Source: Microbacterium terregens
GTDB taxonomy: Bacteria; Actinomycetota; Actinomycetes; Actinomycetales; Microbacteriaceae
Assembly: GCF_039534975.1 (NCBI RefSeq)
Contig: NZ_BAAAWH010000006.1
Coordinates: 1-10,413, forward strand
Reading direction: 5' to 3'
Length of the DNA: 10,413 bases
The first letter of the stretch is position 1; each line of letters begins with the position of its first letter. Below the pieces are notes generated by a model. The model saw only the letters and a list, made by a program, of their open reading frames with translations. It ran no database searches and had not been told where the DNA came from. The position numbers and the translations under genes were made by a program. This document shows, in pieces, positions 1-7,015 of this stretch.

Positions 1-330
1 GGAGAAGACCGAGACGATGTTCGCCTCATAGGGCTTGCCGGAGCGGGAGGCGGAGCGGGCCACGCAGTCGAGGACGACCGTGTCTCCCTCGGCCACGATC
101 TGCGAGGTCTCGATGGTGTAGGGGACGTCGGGGGAGAACAGGTCCATCAGCGGCAGCATGAACTTGTTGAGGATTCGTCCATGCCGACCCAGTTGCCGGC
201 GAGTGCGTGGTCGCCGGGGATGCGGAACTCGACGTCCTCCCAGAGGGTTCGCCTGGATGGCTTCCGGGTTCCGCTCGTCGATGGCCTTGAGGTAGGCGAG
301 GACAACGCTCTTCGCGTCGGTGGAGGTCAT
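1..330 (-). CDS. SnoaL-like (NTF2-fold) protein, 3' end outside window
   Basis: Small NTF2-fold protein of the SnoaL-like group, which includes polyketide cyclases, isomerases and epoxide hydrolases. The ATG at 330 opens with MTSTDAKSVVLAYLKAIDER, a typical first helix. After a frame change, FRIPGDHALAGNWVGMD matches the SnoaL strand-turn pattern (polar residue, P-G, then aG..vG). After a second frame change, LFSPDVPYTIETSQIVAEGD and VVLDCVARS follow, the usual core sheet. About 110 residues are visible of an expected 130-150; the gene runs off the left edge. One extra base appears in the G run at 245-247 (with it removed the frame reads ANLWEDVEF), and one base appears missing near 178. The gene resembles the SnoaL-like gene at 2790-3258 and is probably its paralogue. 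It is separated from the LLM gene upstream by about 440 bp containing a hairpin, so it may have its own promoter. The family is fairly clear; the substrate is unknown. Confidence 0.8.
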   Translation of the reverse strand, partial: MTSTDAKSVVLAYLKAIDERNPEAIQANPLGGRRVPHPRRPRTRRQLGRHGRILNKFMLPLMDLFSPDVPYTIETSQIVAEGDTVVLDCVARSASRSGKPYEANIVSVFS

Positions 331-397
331 GACTGCTCCCGGTGGTGGGGTGGTTGATGACGGTGGCCCGCTTCGGCGGTGGGACGGGGCCGGTGGT

Positions 398-420
398 TCC
401 GGTGCGCCGTGCGCACCGGA
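398..420. repeat. Perfect 10-bp inverted repeat, 3-nt loop
   Basis: TCCGGTGCGC at 398-407 is the exact reverse complement of GCGCACCGGA at 411-420, with CGT between. It lies 68-90 bp upstream of the ATG at 330 on the minus strand. It could be an operator (a regulator dimer site) or a structured leader. No U-rich tail is seen, so a terminator is less likely. Confidence 0.6.
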
Positions 421-691
421 GCGGGCCGCGGGCCGGACGCGATCGGCACGGTCCGAGGTGATCGGACCGGGGTTCGGGTGGGCGTCGCGGGATGCCGTCG
501 CGGAAAGGGAGTCGCACGTCGGGCCGATGAGGCCCGGCCCTGCGGACGCTACACGGGTTCGGCCCCGCGCCGCGACGGCGTCGTGGGCGCTTGACGCCCT
601 TTGTGGAACGGGTAGTTGCCGAGCAGTGGACGGGTTGAGACGGCGCAGTGGGAAACGGTGGGTGGAGGGCGGGACGGTCCCGACGGCGGGC

Positions 692-717
692 GGCGCCTCC
701 CGGGGTGGGAAGGCGCC
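692..717 (-). terminator. Candidate terminator after the LLM gene
   Basis: GGCGCCTCCC at 692-701 pairs with GGGAAGGCGCC at 707-717, giving a roughly 10-bp GC-rich stem with one bulged A and a 5-nt loop. It lies about 57 bp past the LLM stop codon on the minus strand. Like many actinomycete terminators it lacks a T tract, and it could work in both directions. Confidence 0.5.
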
Positions 718-773
718 GCTCCCGGCCTGCACCGCCCTCCCGGCCCGCGCCGTCGCCGGCGAGGTCCGCCGCG

Positions 774-1883
774 TCAGCGGGAAGCGGGCCGTCTCAGCCG
801 GCGGTGGGCGAGGTGTCGCGGAATGTGCGGGATGACCTGCTCGGCGAAGAGCCGCATGCTGCGCGCGGACTCCTCGTGGGTGGGGTTGCCGGAGATCACC
901 TGCAGGCTGATGGTGATGTCCCCGAACCACTCACGGATCGTCCGGAGCCGTTCGACGACCTCCTCCGGGGTGCCGACCAGCACCTTGTTCTCGGCCAGCG
1001 CCCGGTCGAAGTCCGCCCGGGCGATGTTCTCCACGACCTTCTCGTAGCCCGCGTACCCCTCGCTGCGCCGCTCCCCCCACGCGGCCACCGCGTCCCGCAT
1101 CACCGCGTTGCTGCGCCGGGAGTACTCCTTGCCCTTGGCCTGGCCTCGGCGGGGTCCTCGCTGAGGTAGCAGTTGTAGCTCATGTGGACCTCGCCCTGGC
1201 CGGGGTGGCCCGCGTCGGCCCACGCCTTGCGGTAGAGGCCGAGCATGTCCTGCACGACCTCGCGCTTGGAGATCGAGGGGACCATCATCAGGCCGTGGCC
1301 GTCACGGCCGGCCTGCCTCGCAGGAGGACGGGGTCTTCGCCGTGGCCACCAGGATCGGCGGGGTGGCGGGCGCTGGTAGGGCCGCGGGCAGGCAGGGTGA
1401 CCGGGCCGAAGGAGTGGAAGGTGCAGCGTCCCAGACGACGTCCTCCTCGCTCCACAGCCTCTGGCAGGCCTTCAGGCCCTCGTCGAACCGTGCCCTGCTC
1501 TCGTCCATGTCGATGCCGAAGGCGTCGAACTCGTCGGGCAGGAAGGCGCGTCCGAAGCCGACCTGGAGCCGGCCGGCGGGGAGATGTTGTCGAGCATGGC
1601 CAGCTTCTTGCCGGCCAGTTTCAGCGGATGCGTGGGAACGCGGGGATGACCGCGCCGGTCACCAGCTTGATGCGGCTCGTGCGGGCCGCGGCGGCGGTCA
1701 GGAAACGTGACCGGGTCCGGGCTGTAGCCGCCGTACTTGAAGGAAGTAGTGCTCGACGGTTTTGACGTGGTCGAACCCGAGCTGCTCGGCGAGTTCGACC
1801 AGGCTCAGACTCTCCTCGAAGTAGTCCGCCGCGTCCTTGTCGTCCGGCCCGACGGTGGGAAAGAAGTTGATGCCGAATTGCAT
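774..1883 (-). CDS. LLM-class flavin-dependent oxidoreductase (luciferase-like)
   Basis: Member of the bacterial luciferase-like superfamily: TIM-barrel enzymes using reduced FMN or F420 for monooxygenation or dehydrogenation. The ATG at 1883 follows AAGGGAG (1889-1895) at a 5-nt spacing. The N-terminus MQFGINFFPTVGP is the first barrel strand. ELAEQLGFDHVKTVEHYF is the signature second helix and strand with the EH.F pattern; FLTAAAARTSRIKLVTGAVI and GRLQVGFGRAFLPDEFDAF are the next strands. PPILVATAKTP, LVGTPEEVVERL and ITISLQVISGN complete the fold, ending with FAEQVIPHIPRHL. The stop is at 774-776. The span equals about 369 codons, normal for the family. At least six frame changes are needed, for example near 1738, 1625, 1430, 1300 and 1150, but the conserved blocks occur in the correct order throughout. 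It is preceded by the SDR gene (43 bp gap) and is probably co-transcribed with it. The substrate is unknown; a role in oxidising the polyketide is inferred from context. Confidence 0.9.
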
Positions 1884-1925
1884 GCTGGCTCCCTTGTGCT
1901 GGCAGTCGAGGGGCGGTCGGGGCGG

Positions 1926-2714
1926 TCAGAAGACGACGCTCGCGCCGCCGTCCACGGGCAGGACGAGGCCGGTGGCGAACGACGCCTCGGGGCGGGCCAG
2001 GGCGCGACCATCCACCAGGCCACCTCCTCCGGCCGGCCCACACGCCCCAGCGGCACCCGGTTGCGCTGCCGTGCGGGCAGTCGCGCGATGCCCTCGGGGT
2101 CGAGCCCGGCGTGCTCCGCGAATCGGCGGGTGTCGACCGGCCCGGGGGCGATGCCCGCGACCCTGATGCCTTTGGGGGCGAGCTCAGTGCCCAGGTGCGG
2201 GTGAGGAAGTCGAGGGCGGCCTGGTGGCTCCGTAGACGGAGGGCGGGCCAGCCACGCTGGTTGCCGGCCGTGGTGACGTTGAGACACGAGACCCTTTGGA
2301 GGCCTCCAGGAGAGGGCAGCGCCTCCTGGGTGAGGAACAGCGGGGCGAGCAGGTTCGTGGCGACCTGGCCGCGGGTGTTCTCGGGGGTCGATGCGGCCCA
2401 GGGGCGCGGACTCCATCGTGACGGCCGTTGTTGACCAGGACGTCGATGCCGCCGAGTTCTCGCGTCGGCCGCCGCCACCACGGGCGCGGCGTCGCGTGTG
2501 CGCGGATCCGAGAGGTCGGCCGCCGAAGGGGTGGATGCCGGTGTGGCCCTGGGCGGTCTGGGCGAGTACCGCGGTCCCTGCGGCCGACCACGAGGACACG
2601 GGCACCTTCGGCGGCGGAGAAGGCGTTGCGCGCGGCCGCCCGGCCGATTCCCTTACCGCCCCCGGTGATCACCACTGTCCGGCCCTGGAGCAGGCCCTGT
2701 GCTGGCTGAGTCAT
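1926..2714 (-). CDS. SDR-family NAD(P)-dependent oxidoreductase
   Basis: Classical short-chain dehydrogenase/reductase, probably a ketoreductase. The ATG at 2714 follows AGGAAG at a 7-nt spacing. MTQPAQGLLQGRTVVITG leads into the cofactor motif TGGGKGIG. ELGGIDVLVNN supplies the NNA-type motif; NVTTAG, then VYGAT and a Lys-Ala-Ala form the active-site region; GIRVAGIAPGPVDT and the C-terminal LVLPVDGGASVVF are standard late SDR motifs. The stop is at 1926-1928, giving about 262 residues, typical for the family. The usual catalytic Ser, 13 residues before Tyr, appears as Thr. The Lys codon of the YxxxK motif is broken by a one-base deletion near 2221; restoring one A gives YGATK. Several other frame changes occur between 2400 and 2620. 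The gene sits between the SnoaL-like gene upstream and the LLM gene downstream, so it is probably part of one operon. The family is clear; the substrate is unknown. Confidence 0.9.
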
Positions 2715-2789
2715 GGCTGCACTTCCTCGCTGGGATGTGCGGGCCGTGCCGGGGGCGTGTTCCCGCGCCACGGCCTCGCGCGCGTCGTG

Positions 2790-3258
2790 TCAGTACTCGT
2801 AGCCGCTCGCCGGTCGGCGCCGACCGGTGACCACCACAGGTTGCCCTGGGTGACACCGTCGGCGAACAGGGCGCTGCGGCCCTCGACGCGATCCGGCCGT
2901 CCGTCCCAGCGCAGCATGTGCACGCCCTCGACCTGCAGCCGTTCGTACGGGAGGTGGTTGCCCTCCTTGGCGTGCTCGCGGTACCCGTCGAGGCGGTAGA
3001 CGTCGATCGAGGGACGCCGGCCTCCTGGTCGATGAGGACGTTGAGGGTCTCGGGAGGAGATGCGGCCGCCCGTGGCGGCCATCAGCTTGCCATCTTCGCC
3101 AGGTAGTCGTCCAGGCCGACGAACCAGCCGGAGAACTGGTGGTTGCCCGGCATCTGGAAGCGGACGTCCGGCGACCAGTACTGGAGGATCTGCTCGCGGT
3201 CCCCGGTCACCAGTGACGCGTACGCCGCGGCCACCCGTTCGCGTGTCAGCTCGGTCAT
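2790..3258 (-). CDS. SnoaL-like (NTF2-fold) protein
   Basis: A complete SnoaL-like protein of about 155 residues. The ATG at 3258 is preceded by a purine-rich AGGAAAAGAAGG stretch. MTELTRERVAAAYASL is the first helix; ILQYWSPDVRFQMPG and NHQFSGWFVGLDDYLAKM form the characteristic cone entrance, closely resembling the SnoaL-like gene at the left edge. After frame changes near 3085 and 3010, IDVYRLDGYREHAKEGNHLP and VEGVHMLRWDGR provide the C-terminal sheet, with WWSPVG near the end. The best stop is the TGA at 2790-2792 (ending SGYEY), which needs a one-base deletion near 2810. Reading straight on instead reaches a TGA at 2711-2713 that overlaps the SDR start. The 2790 end gives the usual family length. 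A role as cyclase, isomerase, dehydratase or epoxide hydrolase cannot be decided from sequence. Confidence 0.82.
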
Positions 3259-3296
3259 GCTCACAACCTTCTTTTCCTCGTTCGATGCCGGCCGGA

Positions 3297-3743
3297 TCAG
3301 GTGCCGTCGTGGGTGATGAGGCGGTGCTTGACCCGCCACTGGCCGTCCTGGAGGACCAGGACGTCCTCGCCGACGGTGCTGAGATAGGTGGTGGCCCGGC
3401 CGCCCGGGGCGTCTCGCGAAGACCATGGCGTAGTAGCGGGTCAGGACGGTGTCGGTGTCCTGCCGCTCCGCGGCGACCATGCCGAACAGTGCCGCCGCTG
3501 CACGTCGCGTCCGGGCCAGCCGGGTCCATGCCCGCGCGCATCCGCTCGGCGATGACGGCGCGGCCCGTCCAGGGCTCCGGCTTGACGTTCTGCGCGAAAA
3601 GGACACCGTCCTCGGTGAAGCCGTCCGCCCATTCTCTCGGCCCGCCCGCTCGTCGAGGAGCTGCATCTGACGGCGTAGAACTGCGTGATCAGGGCGTACG
3701 TCTCACCGTCGACCGGGTTGTCGGTCTTGAAGGGTCCGGACAC
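3297..3743 (-). CDS. NTF2-like protein, SnoaL_4 type
   Basis: A third NTF2-fold protein, of the SnoaL_4 type related to small subunits of ring-hydroxylating enzymes and to hydratases. The GTG at 3743 is 4 nt past the ABM stop, and its ribosome site GGGGAGG lies inside the ABM 3' end, so translational coupling is likely. VSGPFKTDNPVDGETYALIT is followed by QFYA, a frame change, then MQLLDERAGRE, EDGVLFAQNVKPEPWTGRA and ERMRAGMDP. Later blocks are LFGMVAAERQDTDTVLTRYY, AMVFAR, then YLSTVGEDVLVLQDGQWRVK and HRLITHDGT before the TGA at 3297-3299. The order of helix, wall strands and the final WRVKHR strand is typical. It is about 149 residues long, with around five frame changes. It differs enough from the other two SnoaL-like genes to be a separate subfamily. 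The substrate is unknown. Confidence 0.82.
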
Positions 3744-3747
3744 CGGA

Positions 3748-4045
3748 TCAGGCCTCCCCGACGCCGGACTCGACCAGGTCCGACAGGTGCGGCTCTCCCT
3801 TGATGACCGCGCCCAGCGCCTTCAGGCGGTTGCGGAACTCCGGCTCCTTCAGGGCCTGTTCGAAGGACGCCTGGTCCTCCCACTCCGCGACGTTGAAGTA
3901 CACGGAGGGGTCGTTCTGCGAACGGACGAGCTGGTAGCGGATGAGGCCGGGACGGGTGCGCATGAACTCGGCGACATGGGCGTAGACGCGTTCCAGGTCC
4001 CTCGGCCGCTCCGGTGAGTGTCAGCTTGTTGACGAAGACGACCAC
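3748..4045 (-). CDS. Antibiotic biosynthesis monooxygenase (ABM domain)
   Basis: Small cofactor-independent monooxygenase of the ABM/ActVA-Orf6 type: a dimeric ferredoxin-like fold that in known members oxidises anthrone- or quinol-type polyketides. The GTG at 4045 has AGGAG 6 nt upstream. VVVFVNKLTLTG is strand 1. After removing one base from the C run at 3999-4001, the helix LERVYAHVAEFMRTRPG follows, then LIRYQLVRSQNDPSVYFNVA, EWEDQASFEQALKEPEFRN and a C-terminal tail ending ESGVGEA. The WEDQ..F..AL..PEF pattern is highly characteristic. The length is about 99 residues, normal for the family. It is the first gene of the minus-strand operon, divergent from the FAD hydroxylase; pairing of an ABM enzyme with a ring hydroxylase is common in aromatic polyketide tailoring. 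The family call is secure; the exact substrate is inferred only. Confidence 0.9.
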
Positions 4046-4275
4046 GGACGACTCCTGTGTCTCGAAGGGTGACGGCGGCGCTCGCGCGGACCGCCCCTGC
4101 CCCCTTCGACGCCTCCGCTGGCGGCCGGTTGGGGCGGCGGTGGAGGAGGGCGGGCGCCCCACCGGAACCCCACCGGACCTCCAACGGCCGGTCGCAGACT
4201 GGGCGCCCCGGCCCGCCCGGTACTCCGACGGCGGCCCGGGACGATCCCGACGACCCAAGCGACCAAGGAGTGGCC
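4046..4275. promoter_or_regulatory. Divergent promoter region, ABM operon / FAD hydroxylase
   Basis: A 230-bp non-coding region between the divergent starts at 4045 (minus) and 4276 (plus). It should hold both promoters. It contains a direct repeat with an 11-bp period at 4157-4177 (listed separately) and AAGGAG at 4265-4270, the ribosome site of the FAD hydroxylase. No convincing -10/-35 pair was found by eye. Confidence 0.6.
4157..4177. repeat. 11-bp-period direct repeat, candidate SARP operator
   Basis: CCCCACCGGA occurs at 4157-4166 and again at 4168-4177, separated by one base, so the period is exactly 11 bp. SARP regulators bind short direct repeats spaced about one helical turn apart. 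The repeat does not resemble the TCGAG-like heptamer known for some SARPs, so the assignment is inferred from spacing and position only. Confidence 0.45.
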
Positions 4276-5930
4276 GTGTCGGACGAGCACGTACCCGTTC
4301 TCATCGTGGGCGGCGGCCTCGCGGGCCTCACCACCGCGCTGTTCCTGGGCCTCCACGGCGTCCGGCCGCTGGTGGTGGAGAAACACCCGGGCACGTCGGT
4401 CATCATGAAGGCCGCGCCGGACAAGTACCCCCACACCATGGAGGCGCTGCGGATCGGCGGCATCGCCGACCGGATCGCCGCCGCGGGGCCCCGACGCCGG
4501 CACCGGCGAGTTCTACATGGTCGTGGCCGACAGCCTCGCCGGCCCCGTCCTCAAGCGGATCATGACCGAGGGGCGAGATGGCGATGTGCGGCACGTCTCG
4601 CCCGAGAAATGGGCGATGGCGGGTCAGGAGCGGACCGAGGTGATCCTGGCACGACCGGGGCCGCGGAACTCGGCGCCGAGCTCCGCTTCGACACCGAGCT
4701 GGTCTCCCTCACCCAGTCTCCGCGGACGCGGTCACCGCGGTACTGAGGGACGTGCGCACGGGCACGGAGCGGACGGTGACCGCCGACCACGTGGTGGGGG
4801 CCGACGGCGCGCACAGCGCCGTGCGCCGGAAGCTGGGCATCGCCATGCACGGCCGCGGAACCTCGGTGAGATCTTCCGGGTCTTCTTCGACGCCGACCTG
4901 AGCGGACCGCTGCGGCAGCTGCCCGGCCCGTCGCGGAAGGCCGTAAGTTCGCGCTCTTCTGGCTCCAGCAGCCGGTGCCCGGCGGTTCTTCTACACCACG
5001 GACGTGCCGGGCCGTTTACGGCTACGTGCTCGGCATGTCCCGCAATCCGCCGGACTTCGCCGCCTTCACCGAGGAGCGGTGCGTGGAACTGGTCCGTACG
5101 GGGCTGGGCCTGCCCGACCTGGCGATGAAGGTCGTCGAGACGGGGCGCACCGACATCGTCAGTGAGATCGCCGACCGGTTTCAGCCGAGGGCCGCGTCCA
5201 CCTTGTGGGCGACGCGGCCAGGCTGGTGCCCGCACCGGGCGGCCTCGGCGGCAACACCGCGATCACCGACGGCTTCTACCTGGCGCGGGAAGCTGGCGAT
5301 GGTCGTCAAGGGGGAGGCCGGTCCCGGGACTGCTCGACAGCCACGACGCGGAACGCCGTCCGGTCTCGGAGATGATCGGGGAGCAGCAGCTGCGCAAACA
5401 CCGTGGAACGGCTCGCGGGCTCGACGACGACGACGGTGCGCTCGCCGATCCGCTCCCGCCCGTGGTCCAGGCCTTCGGCTTACCGCTGCGCGAACGGCGC
5501 CGTGGTCCGCGAGCCCGACGACGCCGGGGAGCTGCTGGAGGACCCCGCCGCCCCGGACCGCCGGCCCGGATCGCGGGGCGCCCTACGTGGTGCTGCCCGA
5601 GGGCTCACCGGCGGCGTCCACCACCGCCCTGTTCGGCAGGTCCTTCGTGCTGCTCAACGGGGAGGGCGCCGGTGACGCGTGGACGGCCGCGGCCGCCGGG
5701 CGGCCGGGCCGGCTCGGCATCACCCTGCCGGTGCACCGGGCTCGCCGGTGCCGAGGGGAGAAGAGCTACGGCGTGACCGGGGCGGGGTGCGGTGCTGGTG
5801 CGGCCCGACCCGCTTCGTCGCCTGGCCTCGCGGCGCCCAGGGGCCGCGGCCGCCGGACGCCGACGCCGCGCGGAAGGCGCTGGAGAGCGCCCTGCGCACC
5901 GTCCTGGACCGCCCCGGCCCGGTCCTCTAG
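4276..5930 (+). CDS. FAD-dependent aromatic-ring hydroxylase
   Basis: Group A flavoprotein monooxygenase of the p-hydroxybenzoate hydroxylase fold, which hydroxylates activated rings or double bonds using FAD, NAD(P)H and O2. The GTG at 4276 follows AAGGAG at a 5-nt spacing. [19 protein letters not shown] is the N-terminal FAD-binding strand and GxGxxG-type motif, followed by [14 protein letters not shown] and [32 protein letters not shown] is the DG motif. [10 protein letters not shown] precedes the GD motif [15 protein letters not shown] (split by indels near 5200-5230), then [41 protein letters not shown] and a VRPDRFVAWR-like end form the thioredoxin-like C-terminal domain of the larger members. 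The stop TAG is at 5928-5930; about 550 codons, normal for this class. At least ten frame changes are needed, for example an extra G at 4485-4488 and an extra T at 5480-5481. It is the first gene of a plus-strand unit with the NmrA-like gene. The family is secure; the substrate is unknown. Confidence 0.9.
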
Positions 5931-6026
5931 CACCCACCCCCCGGGCCGGGCCGCCCACCCTCACGGGCCGGCCCCTCGGTACCGACGAGCCACCCCACAC
6001 CTGTTCGGACGATGGAGGAGACGACG

Positions 6027-6906
6027 ATGATTCTGGTGACCGGAGCCACGGGAAACGTGGGCGGCAAGGTGCTGGCGCTGCTGCGCGCCGACGGGCACAA
6101 GGTGCGGGCGCTCACCCGCGACCCGGGCCGGGCGGCGTTCGACGGGGGAGCGGACCTGGAGGTGGTCGCGGCCGACCTGGGGCGCCCGGAGACGCTGGCG
6201 CCCGCGCTGGACGGGGTGCAGAAGGTCTTCCTGATGGTCGCTCGGCGCGAACAAGGCGACGACACGACGCGCATCTGGTGGCCGCCGCGCGCGAGGCGGG
6301 CGTCGAGCACATCGTGCAGCTGTCCACCCTCGGGGTGGAGATGGCCGAGGACGCGGAGAGCAACCCCGCTGGGCCACTGGCACCGTGTCGCCGAGGAGGC
6401 ACTGCGGGACTCCGGGATCGCCTGGACGATCCTGAGGCCGAACGGCTTCATGAGCATGAACCTCGGGCTGGGCCGAGTCGATCAAGGCCCGAGGGAGTGG
6501 CCCGCGGGCCGCTCGCGGGACGTACCGGAGGCGATCGTGGACCCGCGTGACATCGCCGAGGTGGCGGTGCGGGCGCTCACCGGGGAAGGGCACCGGGGCC
6601 AGGTGTACGACTGACTGACGGGACCGCAGGCGCTCACGGCCCGTGAGCAGCTCGCCGTGCCTCGGGTCGCTGCTGGGCCGTGACCTGCGCTTCGAGACGG
6701 TGCCGCTCTCCGTGCAGCGGGAGATGATGCTGCGCCACTTCTCCGAGGAGACCGTGAACGGGGTGATCAGGACGCTGCAGGAGGCGATCGAGCACGGCAG
6801 CGAGCTGCACGGCCGGCTGTCGCACCGACGTGCGCCGCGTCCTCGGCCGGGGCCCCGGTCCTTCGCCGCCTGGGCCCACGACCACCTGCACCTGTACCGT
6901 CCCTGA
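6027..6906 (+). CDS. NmrA-like NAD(P)-binding oxidoreductase, interrupted by in-frame TGA
   Basis: Atypical SDR of the NmrA/NAD(P)H-binding group, often annotated as quinone or redox-sensing reductases. The ATG at 6027 is chosen over 6012 because GGAGGAG at 6014-6020 sits 6 nt before it. MILVTGATGNVGGKVLALLR holds the Rossmann motif TGATGNVG. EVVAADLGRPETLAPALDGV, KVFLMVA, HIVQLSTLGVEM, WHRVAEEALRDSG, IAWTILRPNGFMSMNL and VDPRDIAEVAVRAL follow in family order. At VYD (6603-6611) a TGA interrupts the frame at 6612-6614, yet the same frame resumes as LTGPQALTAREQLAV, the block that directly follows YD/YE in homologues. After an extra C at 6660-6661 it continues LGSLLGRDLRFETVPLSVQ, EEMMLRHFSEE-like helices and SFAAWAHDHLHLYRP to a TGA at 6904-6906. 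The full span equals about 293 codons, the normal length, whereas stopping at 6614 would lose the C-terminal third. It lies 96 bp after the FAD hydroxylase and is probably co-transcribed with it. Confidence 0.82.
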
Positions 6907-6914
6907 CCGCCGCC

Positions 6915-6957
6915 CCGTCCCGGCCCGGGCGGCCGCCCGCCGCCCGGGCCGGGACGG
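6915..6957. terminator. Strong hairpin terminator after the NmrA-like gene
   Basis: A perfect 19-bp stem (6915-6933 paired with 6939-6957) with a 5-nt loop, beginning 8 bp after the stop at 6906. It is nearly all G/C and lacks a T tract, as is common for actinomycete terminators. It ends the FAD-hydroxylase/NmrA unit and insulates the TetR gene. An alternative role as a TetR operator is less likely given its length. Confidence 0.8.
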
Positions 6958-7015
6958 AAGTGGCACACTCTGTACCGGACCACGGATCAGCGAACGACGA
7001 GGAGCTCCCATTGCC

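Larger units (their letters stand above)
331..773. other. Non-coding gap between LLM and SnoaL-like genes
   Basis: About 440 bp without a convincing gene. The open frames across it are Arg/Pro/Gly-rich and match no family I recognise. It contains a hairpin just after the LLM stop (692-717), a smaller inverted repeat at 670-682, a weak hairpin at 585-599 and a perfect 10-bp palindrome at 398-420 in the leader of the SnoaL-like gene. It probably holds the LLM terminator and the promoter and leader of the SnoaL-like gene. I see no clear -10/-35 pair. Confidence 0.5.

Noticed and set aside
26..835. Long overlapping open frames at the left end (both strands)
   Set aside because: They are Arg/Pro/Gly-rich with no family motifs, as expected from GC-rich DNA. 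The minus-strand frame matches the SnoaL-like gene only in its last part and continues past its start.
1621..2605. Large minus-strand open frames crossing the LLM and SDR genes
   Set aside because: They join fragments of two genes across the real SDR stop at 1926 and LLM start at 1883; only short stretches match families, so they are frame-shift mosaics.
5476..5485. Possible TTA (bldA-dependent) codon in the FAD hydroxylase
   Set aside because: The TTA arises from an extra T; removing it gives G-Y-R-C-A-N-G, the reading that joins the flanking sequence, so the codon is not real.
4276..5930. Naming the FAD enzyme as a specific polyether epoxidase or angucycline hydroxylase
   Set aside because: The visible motifs define the group A hydroxylase fold only; they do not separate epoxidases from ring hydroxylases.
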